Assembly (NCBI RefSeq): GCF_001425405.1
Contig: NZ_LMQP01000002.1
Location: forward strand, 124,357-188,356
From: Sphingomonas sp. Leaf412
GTDB taxonomy: Bacteria; Pseudomonadota; Alphaproteobacteria; Sphingomonadales; Sphingomonadaceae
Direction of reading: 5' to 3'
DNA: 64,000 nt
Positions 42,626 to 53,645 of the stretch are shown one piece after another. The notes under the pieces were generated by a model. It did no database searches. It was given only the letters and a program-made list of their open reading frames with translations, and was not told the origin of the DNA. The number at the start of each line of letters is the position of its first letter. The first letter of the stretch is position 1. Made by a program: the position numbers and the translations under genes.

Positions 42626-43554
42626 GCAGAGCCGCGACCGTGCCCGCCCGCCGCGCACCCGCGACCCGCCGCCGCCCGGCGGCCAGGAAGTCGCTGGGCG
42701 ATCGCATCGTCGCGACGCTGCCGGTCAGCGAGGCGACGTTGCGGCGACTGGTCTCATGGTCGCTGCTGGGCGTCGGCGGGGCGGCGGCACTGGCGGTGGC
42801 CAGCTGGATGGGCGTGCCGCAGGCGATCGGCGTCGGCGTCGCCGAGTCCGCCGCGCGCATGGGCTTGCGGGTCGAGCAGGTCGACATCACCGGCCTGAAG
42901 CGGATGGACCGCGAGACGGTCTATGCCGTCGCGCTGGAGGATCAGGGGACGCGCGCGATGCTGCGCGTCGATCTGGAGCATATCCGCGACCGGCTGCTCG
43001 CCTATGGCTGGGTCGCGGACGCCTATGTCGCGCGGCGACTGCCCGACCGGTTGCTGATCCACATTACGGAGCGGGAACCCGCCGCCGTGTGGCAGGCAAA
43101 CGGCGCGCTGACGCTGATCGACGCGGAGGGGCGGCTGCTCGCGCCCGTTGATGCGGCGAACATGCCGAACCTGCCGCTCGTCATCGGTCCCGGCGCGGAC
43201 CGGCAGGAGGCGGGGTATCAGGCGCTGCTGGCCGCCGCGCCCGCGTTGCGCCCGCGCGTGAAGGCAGCGTCGTGGATCGGCAACCGCCGCTGGGACCTGA
43301 CCTTCGACACCGGCGAGACGCTGGCCCTGCCGCAGGACGATGCGGCGCAGGCGCTGGTGAAGTTCGCCGAAATGGACGGGGCGAAGCCGCTGCTGGGCAA
43401 GGGGTGGCTGCGTTTCGACATGCGTGATCCGCGCAAGCTGGTCGCGCGGCGGCCGGGGCAGGACAGCGCGCTGGCGGCGGATGCCGAACCGGCGGCGGAA
43501 GAGACGACGGCGCCGGCGCAGGGTGGGGCCCCTGCGACCGGCGGTGAGGCATAA
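42622..43554 (+). CDS. ftsQ: Cell division protein FtsQ
   Basis: This 310-residue bitopic protein has an Arg-rich cytoplasmic tail, one span at about residues 46-65, a POTRA domain (VEQVDITGLKRMDRETVYAVA) and the beta domain with ITEREPAAVWQ and LTLIDAEGRLL. A Glu/Ala-rich tail closes it. It links early and late divisome proteins. Confidence 0.94.
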   Translation: MSRAATVPARRAPATRRRPAARKSLGDRIVATLPVSEATLRRLVSWSLLGVGGAAALAVASWMGVPQAIGVGVAESAARMGLRVEQVDITGLKRMDRETVYAVALEDQGTRAMLRVDLEHIRDRLLAYGWVADAYVARRLPDRLLIHITEREPAAVWQANGALTLIDAEGRLLAPVDAANMPNLPLVIGPGADRQEAGYQALLAAAPALRPRVKAASWIGNRRWDLTFDTGETLALPQDDAAQALVKFAEMDGAKPLLGKGWLRFDMRDPRKLVARRPGQDSALAADAEPAAEETTAPAQGGAPATGGEA

Positions 43555-43566
43555 CAGGGGGCAAGA

Positions 43567-44826
43567 ATGGCGAAGCTGGCACCGGACGGACTCATCACCG
43601 CGCTCGACATCGGATCGAGCAAGGTTTCCGCGATGATCGCGCAGAAGGGCGACGGCGGCGAACTGGTCGTGCTGGGCACCGGCCAGCGCGAGAGCCGCGG
43701 CGTGAAGCGCGGCTATATCGCCGACATGGCCGCGACCGAGGTGGCGGTGCGCGAGGCGGTGGAGCAGGCGGAACGGATCGCGGGCCTGAACATCGAGGAC
43801 GTGTGGGCGGGCTTCTCCTCCGGCGGACTGGTCAGCGACGAGGCGTTCATCGAGGACGAACTGGGCGGGCAGCGGATCGAGCAGGCGGATATCGACGCAT
43901 TGCTTCAGGAAGCGCGCCGCGCGATCGACCCGGCGGGCCGCATGGTCCTGCACGCGCAGCCCGCGCTCTACACGCTCGACGGGCTGACGGGCGTGAAGAA
44001 GCCGATCGGGCTGCACGCGGACAAATTGGGCGTCCACATCCACGTTATCGCTGCGGACGGATCGCCGGTCCGCAACCTGGACCTGTGCGTGCGGTCCGCG
44101 CATCTGGAGGTGAAGTCGATCATCGCCTCCCCGGTCGCGACGGGTCTCGCCTGCCTCAGCAACGAGGAGCGCGACCTGGGCGTGGCATTGGTGGAGATCG
44201 GCGCGGGGATCACCAACGTGTCGCTGTTCGCCGGATCGATGCTGGTGGGGCTGAAGTCGATCCCGATCGGCGGCGCGGACATCACCGACGATATCGCCAG
44301 CGCGTTCGGCACGACGCGGTTGCAGGCGGAGCGGATCAAGTGTTTCCACGGTTCCGCCAACGCGTCGCCGCGCGACAATCACGAGATGGTGACGATCCGC
44401 GAACGGACCGAGGACGAGGACAGCGAGGCGTTGCAGATCACGAAGGCGGCGCTGATCGCGGTCATCCGCCAGCGGCTGGAACATTGGGCGACCGAGATCC
44501 AGACCGCGCTGAAGGAGCTGAAGTTCGAAGGCCCCGTCGCGCGGCAGGTCGTGCTGACCGGCGGCGGGGCGGAGATGAAGGGGATCGCCGATTACGCGCA
44601 GCAGTCGCTGGGCCGCTCGGTGCGGATCGGGCGGCCGCGCGGGCTGACCGGATTGCCCGAGGCGCATTCGGGGCCGGGCTTCTCCACCCTGGCGGGACTC
44701 GCCTTCTTCGCCGCCAGCGATCCCATCGACCTGCGCGCCATCGCCCCGCGGCAGCAGGCCGTGACGCGCACCAAGGGCATCCGCGGCATCTCCCGCCTGA
44801 TCCAGGCGGCGAGGGCCAATTATTGA
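43567..44826 (+). CDS. ftsA: Cell division protein FtsA
   Basis: This 419-residue actin-like ATPase tethers FtsZ to the membrane. It has ITALDIGSSKVSAMI (phosphate 1), the 1C domain with GVKRGYIADM, VEIGAGITNVSLF, and TGGGAEMKGI. The C-terminal GIRGISRLIQAARANY is a plausible amphipathic membrane helix. It follows ftsQ after 12 bases. Confidence 0.96.
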   Translation: MAKLAPDGLITALDIGSSKVSAMIAQKGDGGELVVLGTGQRESRGVKRGYIADMAATEVAVREAVEQAERIAGLNIEDVWAGFSSGGLVSDEAFIEDELGGQRIEQADIDALLQEARRAIDPAGRMVLHAQPALYTLDGLTGVKKPIGLHADKLGVHIHVIAADGSPVRNLDLCVRSAHLEVKSIIASPVATGLACLSNEERDLGVALVEIGAGITNVSLFAGSMLVGLKSIPIGGADITDDIASAFGTTRLQAERIKCFHGSANASPRDNHEMVTIRERTEDEDSEALQITKAALIAVIRQRLEHWATEIQTALKELKFEGPVARQVVLTGGGAEMKGIADYAQQSLGRSVRIGRPRGLTGLPEAHSGPGFSTLAGLAFFAASDPIDLRAIAPRQQAVTRTKGIRGISRLIQAARANY

Positions 44827-44940
44827 CGCATGCATGGGGCGTTAGGTCGCGTTTTCGCTGGCACGAACCGTCCCGTTGCTGCACATCCCCATGAATCTTC
44901 TGCGCGGGGGAAGCGCGCGGATGGACGGAGTAGTACCGCG

Positions 44941-46413
44941 ATGAGCATCGAATTCCTGCCCCCCGAGATGGACGACCTGACGCCACGGATCACCGTGATC
45001 GGCGTCGGTGGCGCCGGCGGCAACGCGATCGCCAACATGATGCGCGCCGACGTGCAGGGCGTGAACTTCCTGGTCGCCAACACCGACGCGCAGGCGCTGC
45101 GCCAGAGCCAGGCCGAGCAGAAGGTGCAGCTGGGGACGAAGATCACGCAGGGTCTGGGCGCGGGCGCCCGGCCGGAGATCGGCCGCGCCGCGGCGGAAGA
45201 GACGATCGACCAATTGTCGCGCCTGCTCGAAGGCTCGCACATGTGCTTCATCGCCGCGGGCATGGGCGGCGGCACCGGCACGGGCGCGGCCCCCGTCATC
45301 GCCAAGGCGGCGCGCGACATGGGCATCCTGACCGTCGGTGTCGTGACGAAGCCGTTCAGTTTCGAGGGCAACCGCCGGGCGAAGGCGGCCGAGGCGGGCA
45401 TCGAGGAATTGCAGAAGTTCGTCGACACGCTGATCGTGATCCCGAACCAGAATTTGTTCCTGGTCGCCAACGCCAACACCACGTTCAAGCAGGCGTTCGA
45501 GATGGCGGACGAGGTCCTGCAACAGGGCGTCCGCGGCATCACCGACCTGATGGTCATGCCCGGCCTCATCAACCTGGACTTCGCGGACGTCCGTTCCGTG
45601 ATGCAGGAGATGGGCAAGGCGATGATGGGCACGGGCGAGGCGGACGGCGACGACCGCGCGCTGGTCGCGGCGCAGAAGGCGATCGCCAACCCGCTGCTCG
45701 ACGGCGTATCGATGCAGGGCGCGAAGGGCGTGATCGTGTCGATCACCGGCGGCGACGACATGCGCCTGCTGGAGGTCGACGAGGCCGCGAACCACATCCG
45801 CGACCTGGTCGATCCCGACGCCAACATCATCTGGGGCTCCGCGTTCAATCCCGACCTGGAAGGCCGCATCCGCGTGTCTGTGGTCGCCACGGGCATCGAG
45901 GCGGGCGTCACCTCCGCCACGCCGTCCGCACCCGCGACCGCCGCTCCCGAGCCGACCCGCACGTTCAGCTTCTCCGCGCCGCGCCGGCCGGAACCGGCGG
46001 GGTTCGCCCCCGTCCCGGTGCCGTCCGACCCGGCGCCCGTCCAGGGGGAGCCCACCGGCGCCGCCGCGGATGCGATGGCGGCGGGCGTGCCCCCCGTGAC
46101 GCAGGGGCCGCTGGTCGAACCGAACCCGCCGGTCCGGGCGCCCGAGGACGACGAGTTGCTGTTGGGCAGCGAGGCGCTGCTGCCCGAGCCGACGCCGGCC
46201 GCGGAACCCGAGCCGCGCGCGGCCGAGCCTGCGCGTCGCCGGTTCCTGGGCGGCGAAGAGGCCGAGCCGGTCGCGCAGCCGCGCGTGAAGCTGGGCGGGA
46301 CGTTGTTCGAGCGGATGCAGAATGCCACCCGCGCCGCGGCGCGCGGTGACGACGAGCCGCCGCGCGAGGGCGGCGACCTGCCGCGCTTCCTGAACCGGCA
46401 GAACAACCAGTAA
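44941..46413 (+). CDS. ftsZ: Cell division GTPase FtsZ
   Basis: This 490-residue tubulin homologue forms the Z ring. It has [17 protein letters not shown], the GTP signature GGGTGTG at residues 109-115 and the T7 loop [12 protein letters not shown] long Pro/Glu/Ala-rich linker follows, then the C-terminal peptide LPRFLNRQ that binds FtsA. ATG 44941 has a GGAG ribosome site, 114 bases after ftsA. That gap may hold a separate ftsZ promoter. Confidence 0.97.
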   Translation: MSIEFLPPEMDDLTPRITVIGVGGAGGNAIANMMRADVQGVNFLVANTDAQALRQSQAEQKVQLGTKITQGLGAGARPEIGRAAAEETIDQLSRLLEGSHMCFIAAGMGGGTGTGAAPVIAKAARDMGILTVGVVTKPFSFEGNRRAKAAEAGIEELQKFVDTLIVIPNQNLFLVANANTTFKQAFEMADEVLQQGVRGITDLMVMPGLINLDFADVRSVMQEMGKAMMGTGEADGDDRALVAAQKAIANPLLDGVSMQGAKGVIVSITGGDDMRLLEVDEAANHIRDLVDPDANIIWGSAFNPDLEGRIRVSVVATGIEAGVTSATPSAPATAAPEPTRTFSFSAPRRPEPAGFAPVPVPSDPAPVQGEPTGAAADAMAAGVPPVTQGPLVEPNPPVRAPEDDELLLGSEALLPEPTPAAEPEPRAAEPARRRFLGGEEAEPVAQPRVKLGGTLFERMQNATRAAARGDDEPPREGGDLPRFLNRQNNQ

Positions 46414-46856
46414 CCTTCGCGCCAGTAACCTTTGCGAAGGTCGGCGGGATCGGGCCCGGTGCGCCTTCGCGGGCGCACCGGGCCCGATTCGCATGGCCGC
46501 ATCGGGCGCGGAAGTTGACGAAGTTCACGCCACGCAAGCGTCCGGAACCCCCGCCCACCGCTCCCCGGCGGACTCCGGGGGCGAGGGAGGCGGAACGGAT
46601 CGGGCGCATCGGGGCAGAGTGACAGGTCGGCGGCGTGTAGGACAGGCACGATCGACGTGTCGCCGCGTCGCAGCCGGCTCCGATGTCGCCGGGGGCGGGC
46701 GCGCATTATCCGGCGTCGGTGACTGCCGTCGTGACCATTCCATCTTGCGCGCACGACGGCGGACGTCCGGGTGGGGTCGCGGGCCGATCGACCGCAGCCC
46801 GCACCTTCATCCCGACCATCCGTCGCGTTCTTCGGAACGGGGCCGAGCCCGCGCCG
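46414..46856. other. Intergenic region after ftsZ
   Basis: About 440 bases between ftsZ and a convergent Nudix gene. It begins with a near-tandem repeat of CCAGTAACCTT and then a strong hairpin at 46449-46488. Beyond that I see no gene, only GC-rich frames with no recognisable product. lpxC, which often follows ftsZ in proteobacteria, is not here. Confidence 0.6.
46449..46488 (+). terminator. Strong hairpin, probable end of the dcw transcript
   Basis: A perfect 17-bp GC-rich stem (46449-46465 with 46472-46488) and a TTCGCG loop, 35 bases after the ftsZ stop. There is no long U-tract after it, so it could be a terminator or an mRNA 3'-end stabiliser. Confidence 0.6.
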
Positions 46857-47315
46857 TCACCACGTGCCGAACACGGGCGCGCCGCGGCGATATTCCTCCA
46901 GCCGCCGCCGCGTCGCGGGCGTGACGTCGGGCAGGGCGTCGGCGTCGAACCAGCCGACCTCCGCGATCTCGAAGCCGTCGGGGCGGGTCGCGGTGTCGCC
47001 GCGGGCGCGGGCCACGTATACGACCACCTGATCGTCCTTATACTCCTGCCGGTGATGGAAGACGCCGTGCAGCCGTTCCACCGCCACGGCCAGGCCCGTT
47101 TCCTCGCGCGCCTCCCGGATCGCGGCGGCATCGGTCGCCTCCCATTTCTTCACGCCGCCGCCGGGCAGGTGCCAGCGATCGACATAGGTGTGCCGGACCA
47201 GCGCGATCCTGCCCGCGGCATCGACCACGATCGCGCGGACGCCCAGGGTGCGCGGTCGCCGGACGCGCCACCACAGCCGCGCGCCGTGAACCATCAGGCG
47301 GTGATGCAACGCCAT
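46857..47315 (-). CDS. Nudix hydrolase
   Basis: This 152-residue protein has a complete Nudix box at residues 53-75: G-x5-E-x7-REAREETGL. Such enzymes hydrolyse nucleoside diphosphates linked to another moiety; the substrate here is unknown. ATG 47315 has an AAGGAG ribosome site. It is convergent with ftsZ. Confidence 0.9.
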   Translation of the reverse strand: MALHHRLMVHGARLWWRVRRPRTLGVRAIVVDAAGRIALVRHTYVDRWHLPGGGVKKWEATDAAAIREAREETGLAVAVERLHGVFHHRQEYKDDQVVVYVARARGDTATRPDGFEIAEVGWFDADALPDVTPATRRRLEEYRRGAPVFGTW

Positions 47316-47467
47316 CGCGATCTCCTTCGGCGATTCCTTACGCTGCCGGTCGGGCCGCGAACAGGACCGGATGCGGGACGCTTCGTCGCTGCCGCGGCTC
47401 CACTCGCCGCAGCGTGGTCGATGCCTCATTGGCGGTTCGACGCGGCTGGTCTTTAGCGGGCGTTCCC

Positions 47468-49477
47468 ATGCCCATCCGTGTCTTCCTGTCCGTGCCGCTG
47501 CTCCTCGCAGGGGTCGCCATGCCCGCTGCCGTGCCGGCGCAGGGCTATTCCGCGGTCGCCGCGACCGACGCCGACCGGCTCGCCGCCGCGGTGCGCCGTG
47601 TCGGCGCGTCGCCGCGCGACCTGTCCGCCCTGATCGATGCAGGCGAATTGTCGGTAAAGGTAGGCGACGCCACCGCCGCCGCCGCCTTCTTCAAGCGCGC
47701 GGAGCAGATCGATCCGAACAACGGGCGGGTGAAGGCGGGGATCGCGCGCATCCTGGTCAGCGGCGAGCATCCGGGCGAGGCGTTGCGTTACTTCGCGCAG
47801 GCCGAGCGGACCGGCCTGCCGATGGCGCCCTATGCCGCCGATCGCGGTCTCGCCTACGACCTGATCGGGCAGCAGGAGCGGGCGCAGCGCGACTATCGCC
47901 TGGCGCTGGAGCGGGGCGACGACGACGAGCTGCGGCGCCGCTATGCGCTGTCGCTCGGTATCTCCGGTCGGCGGGACGAGGCGTTGAAGGAGATCGACGC
48001 GCTGCTTCGCCGCAGCGATCGCGGCGCGTGGCGCGCGCGGGCCTTCATCCTGGCCATGAACGGCGACGTCGCGGGCGCGAACAAGATCGCGGGCAGCATG
48101 ATGGGGGGCGGCATGGCGGGCGGGCTCGCGGCCTTCTTCCAGCGGTTGCCGACGCTGAACGCCGCGGATCGCGCCTTCGCGGTGCATTTCGGCGAGGTGA
48201 CCTCCACCCCGGCGCGCGTCGCGGATGCCCAGCTGGCTCCTGCGCTCCCCGCGTTGACGCCCGAGCCGGGGCGCCGCCCGGTCGAGGAGGCCGCAGCGAC
48301 GACGACTTCCCTGCCGGCCGCGCGGACCGATCGCCGGACCATGCGGCGCGATCGCGGGCGCGTCGCGCCCGTGGTGACCGCCGCCGCGCCCGTGGTGGTG
48401 GGACGCCCGGCGAGCGGGGGTGGCGTGACGCCGGTGCCCACGACGACCGCACCCGTCGCCACCGCGGCCACCGCGGCCGCGGCGATCCCGACGCGACCGG
48501 CGATCGCGGCGCCGGACCCGGTCGTCCGCAGCATCCCGGCGCCGTCGACCGTCGTCGCAGCGGTGCCGTCGACCGCGGGGGTGTCGACCCCGTCGTCGTC
48601 GGTGCCGTCGACCGCGCGGGTCGCGAGCGCCGCGCCGTTTTCGACGACCGCGATCCGGCCGCCGGTGCCCGCGGCCGTCACCGCGCCCGCCGGAACCGCG
48701 TCCGCTGCGGCGACCGTCGCCGATGCGACCCCGATTCCGGGCGTCGTGCCCGCGGTGACGACCGCACCCGTCCGGACCGTCTCTTCCGCCGTCTCCCCCG
48801 TGATCGCGGCGGCGACGCCGCGCGTTCCTGCTGCGGTGCGACCGGCGACGCGGCCGGCCAATCCGGCGACGACGGTGCGCGGCGACGCCGATGCGATCCT
48901 GGCGCGGATCGTCGCCAACATCTCCATCCCCGAATCCGAACTGGCCCCCGGTCCCGCCCGGCCCGCCGCGGCGTCGGGATCGCTGGACCGCGCGGCACGC
49001 AAGGCCGAGCGTAACGTCGCGGCCGCGCGGGGCGCGGCGAAGCCGGTCGAGACGGTAGCGGTCGAGCCGCGGCCGGAGAAGAAGGCGCCGACCGCCGCCG
49101 AGCGCCGCGCCAAGGCGCTGGCGGATCGCAAGGCGAAGGAGGATGCCGCGGCGAAGAGGCTGCTGGCCGACAAGGCGGCGGCGGAGAAGAAGGCGGCGAA
49201 GGCCGATCCGCCGCGCTATTGGGTCCAGGTCGCGGGCGGCGCCAATACGCGCGACCTCGACCGTGCCTGGTCCGACGCGCAGAAGAAGTCGGCGGCACTG
49301 GCGGGGCGCAAGGCGTTCACCACCCCGTTGCGTGCCACCAATCGCGTCGTCACCGGCCCGTTCAAGACCGAGGCGGAGGCGCGCGCGATGGTCAACACGC
49401 TGAGCCGGCAGGGCCTGTCCGCCTTCACCTTCGCCAGCACGGCGGGGCAGAAGATGACGCCGCTGGACCGGAAATGA
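47468..49477 (+). CDS. Exported TPR and SPOR-domain protein
   Basis: This 669-residue product begins with a signal peptide ([25 protein letters not shown]). TPR-like helices occupy about residues 30-210 ([24 protein letters not shown]). A very long low-complexity Thr/Pro/Val/Ala region follows, then an Ala/Lys-rich coiled segment and a C-terminal SPOR domain ([42 protein letters not shown]). SPOR domains bind denuded septal peptidoglycan, so a division-related role is plausible. Confidence 0.85.
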   Translation: MPIRVFLSVPLLLAGVAMPAAVPAQGYSAVAATDADRLAAAVRRVGASPRDLSALIDAGELSVKVGDATAAAAFFKRAEQIDPNNGRVKAGIARILVSGEHPGEALRYFAQAERTGLPMAPYAADRGLAYDLIGQQERAQRDYRLALERGDDDELRRRYALSLGISGRRDEALKEIDALLRRSDRGAWRARAFILAMNGDVAGANKIAGSMMGGGMAGGLAAFFQRLPTLNAADRAFAVHFGEVTSTPARVADAQLAPALPALTPEPGRRPVEEAAATTTSLPAARTDRRTMRRDRGRVAPVVTAAAPVVVGRPASGGGVTPVPTTTAPVATAATAAAAIPTRPAIAAPDPVVRSIPAPSTVVAAVPSTAGVSTPSSSVPSTARVASAAPFSTTAIRPPVPAAVTAPAGTASAAATVADATPIPGVVPAVTTAPVRTVSSAVSPVIAAATPRVPAAVRPATRPANPATTVRGDADAILARIVANISIPESELAPGPARPAAASGSLDRAARKAERNVAAARGAAKPVETVAVEPRPEKKAPTAAERRAKALADRKAKEDAAAKRLLADKAAAEKKAAKADPPRYWVQVAGGANTRDLDRAWSDAQKKSAALAGRKAFTTPLRATNRVVTGPFKTEAEARAMVNTLSRQGLSAFTFASTAGQKMTPLDRK

Positions 49478-49481
49478 GGTC

Positions 49482-50648
49482 GTGACGCCGCCGGCGCCGT
49501 GGGCCAGCGACCCGGCGCGCAGCAAGGGGCGGCTTCATGCCGAGCCGGGAGACGGGCAGCGCGGCCCGCGCGACCCGTTCCAGCGCGACCGCGACCGCAT
49601 CATCCATTCCATCAGCTTCCGCCGCCTGCGCCACAAGACGCAGGTGTTCCTGGCGCCCGACGGCGACCATTTCCGCGTCCGCCTGACCCACAGCCTGGAG
49701 GTCGCGCAGATCGGGCGGACGATCGCGCGCGCGCTGGGCCTGAACGAGGATCTGACGGAGGCGTTGTGCCTGGCGCACGATATCGGCCATCCGCCGTTCG
49801 GCCATGCGGGCGAGGACGCGCTGAAGGCGGCGATGACCCATGCGGGCGGGTTCGACCACAACGGCCATACGCTGCGCACGCTGATGCGGATCGAGCGACC
49901 CTATCCGCGCTGGCCGGGCCTGAACCTGACGTGGGAGATGCTGGAGGGACTGGCGAAACACAACGGACCGTGCGCGGCGCCGCAATGGGCGCTGGCGGCG
50001 GCGGATGCGGAAGCTGCGCTGGCGCTCGACAGCTGGCCGGGGCTGGAGGCGCAGGTCGCCGCGATCGCGGACGATATCGCGTACGACAACCACGACATCG
50101 ACGACGGCATCCGCGCGGGCCTGCTGACGCTGGAGCAGATCGAGGCGGTGCCGATGGTCGCGCGCGGGTGGCGCGACGTGCGTGCGCGCTTCGCCGATTG
50201 CGAGACCGACACGCTGCGCGGCGAATTGATCCGCAGCCAGATCGGCGCGATGGTCAACGACCTGATCGTTGAATCGCGCCGCCGGATCGCCGCGTCGGGC
50301 GTGACGACGGTGGAGGACGTGCGCGCCACCGGAACCGCGCTGATCGGCTTTTCGGCGGACATGGCGGCGGACGAACGCGCGTTGAAGCGATTCATGTACG
50401 CCAATCTGTATCACCACCCCCGCCAGCTGGAGGCGGCGGCGGCGGCGCAGCAGGTCGTCGCGGGGCTGTTCGCGGCCTATCGCGACGATCCGGCGCTGCT
50501 TTCCGCGGAATGGGGCGCGCGCCTGCCGGAAGAGGAGCCCGACCTCAGCCGGCATATCGCCGATTTCATCGCGGGCATGACCGATCGCTATGCGGTCAGC
50601 CGCTATCGCACGGCAGTGGGGCCGATCGACCTGCCCGACGGCTTCTGA
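49482..50648 (+). CDS. dGTPase-like HD-domain triphosphohydrolase
   Basis: This 388-residue protein belongs to the dGTP triphosphohydrolase-like family. HD motifs are visible: [46 protein letters not shown], then [14 protein letters not shown]. It hydrolyses dNTPs to the nucleoside and triphosphate. GTG 49482 is four bases after the SPOR gene. Confidence 0.92.
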   Translation: MTPPAPWASDPARSKGRLHAEPGDGQRGPRDPFQRDRDRIIHSISFRRLRHKTQVFLAPDGDHFRVRLTHSLEVAQIGRTIARALGLNEDLTEALCLAHDIGHPPFGHAGEDALKAAMTHAGGFDHNGHTLRTLMRIERPYPRWPGLNLTWEMLEGLAKHNGPCAAPQWALAAADAEAALALDSWPGLEAQVAAIADDIAYDNHDIDDGIRAGLLTLEQIEAVPMVARGWRDVRARFADCETDTLRGELIRSQIGAMVNDLIVESRRRIAASGVTTVEDVRATGTALIGFSADMAADERALKRFMYANLYHHPRQLEAAAAAQQVVAGLFAAYRDDPALLSAEWGARLPEEEPDLSRHIADFIAGMTDRYAVSRYRTAVGPIDLPDGF

Positions 50649-50674
50649 GCGCCGCCGGGCGGTCGATCACCGCA

Positions 50675-50965
50675 TCAGTCGTTGGCGGCGACTTCGATCG
50701 CGGCGAGCGGCTGCGCGGCGCGGAAGCGGACCGGGCGGCCGTCGCTGTAGCCGGTGACGCGATCGCCCTTCACCAGCAGGCGGAAGCGCGAATTCGTCGA
50801 CGTCTCGCGCCCGACGATCAGCGTGCGACCGTCGTCGATCGCGGCGGTGGTGTAGACGTAGGTGCGGCCGTCACGCGTGAAGCGCTGCTCCGCGGTATCG
50901 GTGGCGAGGCCGACGGTGGAGATCAATGCGGTCGACGCGGCGGCGAGAATGGTGAGAAAGCGCAT
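50675..50965 (-). CDS. Small exported protein of unknown function
   Basis: This 96-residue product has a signal peptide (MRFLTILAAASTALISTVGLA) and a short beta-type domain (RFTRDGRTYVYTTAAIDDGRTLIVGRE, RLLVKGDRVTGYSDG). A GGGGAG ribosome site supports ATG 50965. No named family. It is between convergent dGTPase and divergent argS. Confidence 0.72.
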   Translation of the reverse strand: MRFLTILAAASTALISTVGLATDTAEQRFTRDGRTYVYTTAAIDDGRTLIVGRETSTNSRFRLLVKGDRVTGYSDGRPVRFRAAQPLAAIEVAAND

Positions 50966-51128
50966 GGATGTGACTCCCCGAAAATGGTGTCCGTCCTCTC
51001 CGACTTCCGTATCGACAGATATTGCTGCGGTGCAGCAAGTGCAACTGCCGGTTGCGTTTTCACGATTGCGCGCCACGCAATCGCAGGACGTTTTGCGCCG
51101 CCGCGCGGCTTCGTCTAAGCGCCGCGTC

Positions 51129-52856
51129 ATGACGCTGTTTCCCCGTTTCGCCGCTTATGTCGATGCCGCGCTCGACGCCTTGACCGACGCGGGCACGCTG
51201 CCCGCCGGGATCGATCGCCGGAACGTGACGGTCGAGCCGCCGCGCGATCCGACGCATGGCGACCTGGCGACCAATGCCGCGATGGTGCTGGCCAAGCCCG
51301 CGGGGACGAACCCGCGCCAGCTGGCGGAGGCGCTCGCGGCGCGGTTGCGGGAGGTGGACGAGGTCGCGGGCGTGACGGTGGCGGGGCCGGGGTTCATCAA
51401 CCTGGCGCTGCGCGACGACGTGTGGCGGCGGGAGATCGAGGGGATCGTCGCGGCGGGGGCGGAATACGGCCGCTCCACCACGGGCGCGGGCCGGACGGTC
51501 AACGTCGAATATGTCTCCGCCAATCCCACGGGACCGATGCACATGGGGCATTGCCGTGGCGCGGTGGTGGGCGACGCGCTGTCGACGCTGCTGGAATGGG
51601 GCGGGCACCGCGTGGTGCGCGAATATTACGTCAACGACGCGGGCGGACAGGTCGACGTCCTCGCACGGTCGGCGCACGTCCGGTATCGCGAGGCGCTGGG
51701 CGACGCGGTCGGCGAGGTGCCGGAGGGCCTGTATCCGGGCGACTATCTGGTCCCGGTCGGACAGGCATTGGCGGCGGAATTCGGCGACCGCTATGCCGCC
51801 GCGCCCGAGGACGAATGGCTCGCCGTGTTCCGCACCCGTACGGTCGCGGCGATGATGGCGTTGATCCGCGCCGACCTGGCGCTGCTGGGCATCCATCACG
51901 ACGTCTTTTCGTCGGAGGCCGAATTGCAGGCGGCGGGGAAGCCGGAGGCGGCGGAGGCGACGCTGCGCGCGCGCGACCTCATCTACGACGGTGTGCTGGA
52001 AGCGCCGAAGGGGGAGACGCCCGACGACTGGGAGCCGGTCCAGCTGCCGCTGTTTCGGTCGACGCAGTTCGGCGACGATCAGGATCGCCCGATCCGCAAG
52101 TCGAACGGATCGTGGACCTATTTCGGCGCGGACATGGCGTACCATTTCCAGAAGGCGGCGGGCGCGGACGAGCTGATCGACATCTGGGGCGCGGACCACG
52201 CCGGCACCGTCAAGCGCATCCAGGCCGCGGTCGCCGCGCTGACGGAGGGGAAGACGCGGTTCGACGTGAAGCTGGTCCAGATGGTCCGCCTGCTGCGGGG
52301 CGGCGAGCCGGTGAAGATGTCCAAGCGGTCGGGCAATTTCGTGACGCTGGCGGACGTGGTGCGCGAGGTGGGGAAGGACGTCGTGCGCTTCACCATGCTG
52401 ACGCGCCGGTCGGATGCGCAGATGGATTTCGATTTCGCGAAGGTGGTCGAGGCGTCGAAGGACAATCCCGTCTTCTACGTCCAGTACGCCCATGCGCGCA
52501 TCCACTCGCTGCACCGCCGCGCGGCGGAGGCGGGGATCGCGACCGATGGCGTCGATCTGTCCCGGCTTGATACGGAGGATCTGGTCCTGGCGAAGCTGGC
52601 GACGCAGTTTCCGCGCGTCGTGGAAACCGCCGCCGCGGCGCGTGAGCCGCATAGAATCGCGTTTTATCTGTATGACTTGGCTGGTGCCTTCCATGCCGCA
52701 TGGAACGTGGGCAACGATCGCCCCGATCGCCGTTTCCTGGTCCCGGAGGACGCAGGGTTAACGGCGGCGCGACTGTTCTTGGCGTCGGCGATCGGACGCA
52801 TTATCCGCAATGGCCTCTCCATCATGGGCGTGGAGGCGGTGACGGAGATGAGCTGA
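51129..52856 (+). CDS. argS: Arginyl-tRNA synthetase
   Basis: This 575-residue class I synthetase has the ATP motif HMGH at 138-141 (HIGH variant) and KMSKRSGN at 396-403. The N-terminal Add-1 domain (VTVEPPRDPTHGDLATNAAM) and the C-terminal DALR domain (FVQYAHARIHSL-like VQYAHARIHSL) are present. ATG 51129 is the conserved start. It overlaps the next gene by one base (TGATG). Confidence 0.97.
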   Translation: MTLFPRFAAYVDAALDALTDAGTLPAGIDRRNVTVEPPRDPTHGDLATNAAMVLAKPAGTNPRQLAEALAARLREVDEVAGVTVAGPGFINLALRDDVWRREIEGIVAAGAEYGRSTTGAGRTVNVEYVSANPTGPMHMGHCRGAVVGDALSTLLEWGGHRVVREYYVNDAGGQVDVLARSAHVRYREALGDAVGEVPEGLYPGDYLVPVGQALAAEFGDRYAAAPEDEWLAVFRTRTVAAMMALIRADLALLGIHHDVFSSEAELQAAGKPEAAEATLRARDLIYDGVLEAPKGETPDDWEPVQLPLFRSTQFGDDQDRPIRKSNGSWTYFGADMAYHFQKAAGADELIDIWGADHAGTVKRIQAAVAALTEGKTRFDVKLVQMVRLLRGGEPVKMSKRSGNFVTLADVVREVGKDVVRFTMLTRRSDAQMDFDFAKVVEASKDNPVFYVQYAHARIHSLHRRAAEAGIATDGVDLSRLDTEDLVLAKLATQFPRVVETAAAAREPHRIAFYLYDLAGAFHAAWNVGNDRPDRRFLVPEDAGLTAARLFLASAIGRIIRNGLSIMGVEAVTEMS

Positions 52857-53599
52857 TGAGCGCGGCGGACGATTACGGCTATCGCGGCGGCGAGGCGGAC
52901 GGGGACCGCCTGCCGTGGCTCGAATCCGCCGAACCGGAACAGCCGGACGGTCCGACCGCCGGGCGGATCGTGCTGCTCGTCGTGCTGGGTCTGGTCCTGC
53001 TGGGGGCGATCGTCTTCGGCATCTGGCGGATGCAGCAGTCGCGGGGCGGCGGCGGATCGGGCGAACTGATCGCGGCGCAGGAGGGCGACTACAAGGTCCG
53101 TCCCGACGACCCCGGCGGGCTGAAGGTCGAGGGCGAGGGCGACAGCGCCATCGCGGCGAGCGCGGGGGTGAACCAGAGCGCGGCGATCGACCTGCGCGCG
53201 GTGCCGGAAGCGCCGATCACGCCGCGTCGCGGCACCGCTTCATCCCCCGTGCCGACCGAGGCGGGCAAGACCGCGAGCGCGCAGGTTCCCGCGACCAAGG
53301 CGCCGCTTCGTGCGCAGCGCCCGATGACCGCGCCGAGCGCGCCGGTGCCGGGCGCCGGGTCGGGCGGGTCGCTGGTGCAGCTGGGCGCCTTCCCGACCGA
53401 GGCCGCGGCAAATACCGCGTGGAGCGCGATCGCGCGCCGCTTCGGCTATGTCGCGCAGCTGGGCAAGTCGGTCGAGCGTGCGGACGTGGGCGGCCGCACC
53501 GTGTTCCGCCTGCGCGTCAACGCGGGCAGCGCGGGCGCGGCGGCGGACATCTGCGGCCGGTTGAAGGTGGCGGGCGAGGGGTGCTTCGTCACCGGGTGA
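52856..53599 (+). CDS. Membrane-anchored SPOR-domain protein
   Basis: This 247-residue product has an acidic cytoplasmic N-terminus, one span at about residues 37-60 (IVLLVVLGLVLLGAIVFGIW), a low-complexity linker, and a C-terminal SPOR domain ([38 protein letters not shown]). The topology matches DedD/FtsN-type septal peptidoglycan binders. An argS-SPOR gene pair is common in Alphaproteobacteria. Confidence 0.88.
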   Translation: MSAADDYGYRGGEADGDRLPWLESAEPEQPDGPTAGRIVLLVVLGLVLLGAIVFGIWRMQQSRGGGGSGELIAAQEGDYKVRPDDPGGLKVEGEGDSAIAASAGVNQSAAIDLRAVPEAPITPRRGTASSPVPTEAGKTASAQVPATKAPLRAQRPMTAPSAPVPGAGSGGSLVQLGAFPTEAAANTAWSAIARRFGYVAQLGKSVERADVGGRTVFRLRVNAGSAGAAADICGRLKVAGEGCFVTG

Positions 53600-53645
53600 G
53601 GGGGATTTGCGTCGCGGCGGGTGGGCCGGGCGTCATCACCCCTTC

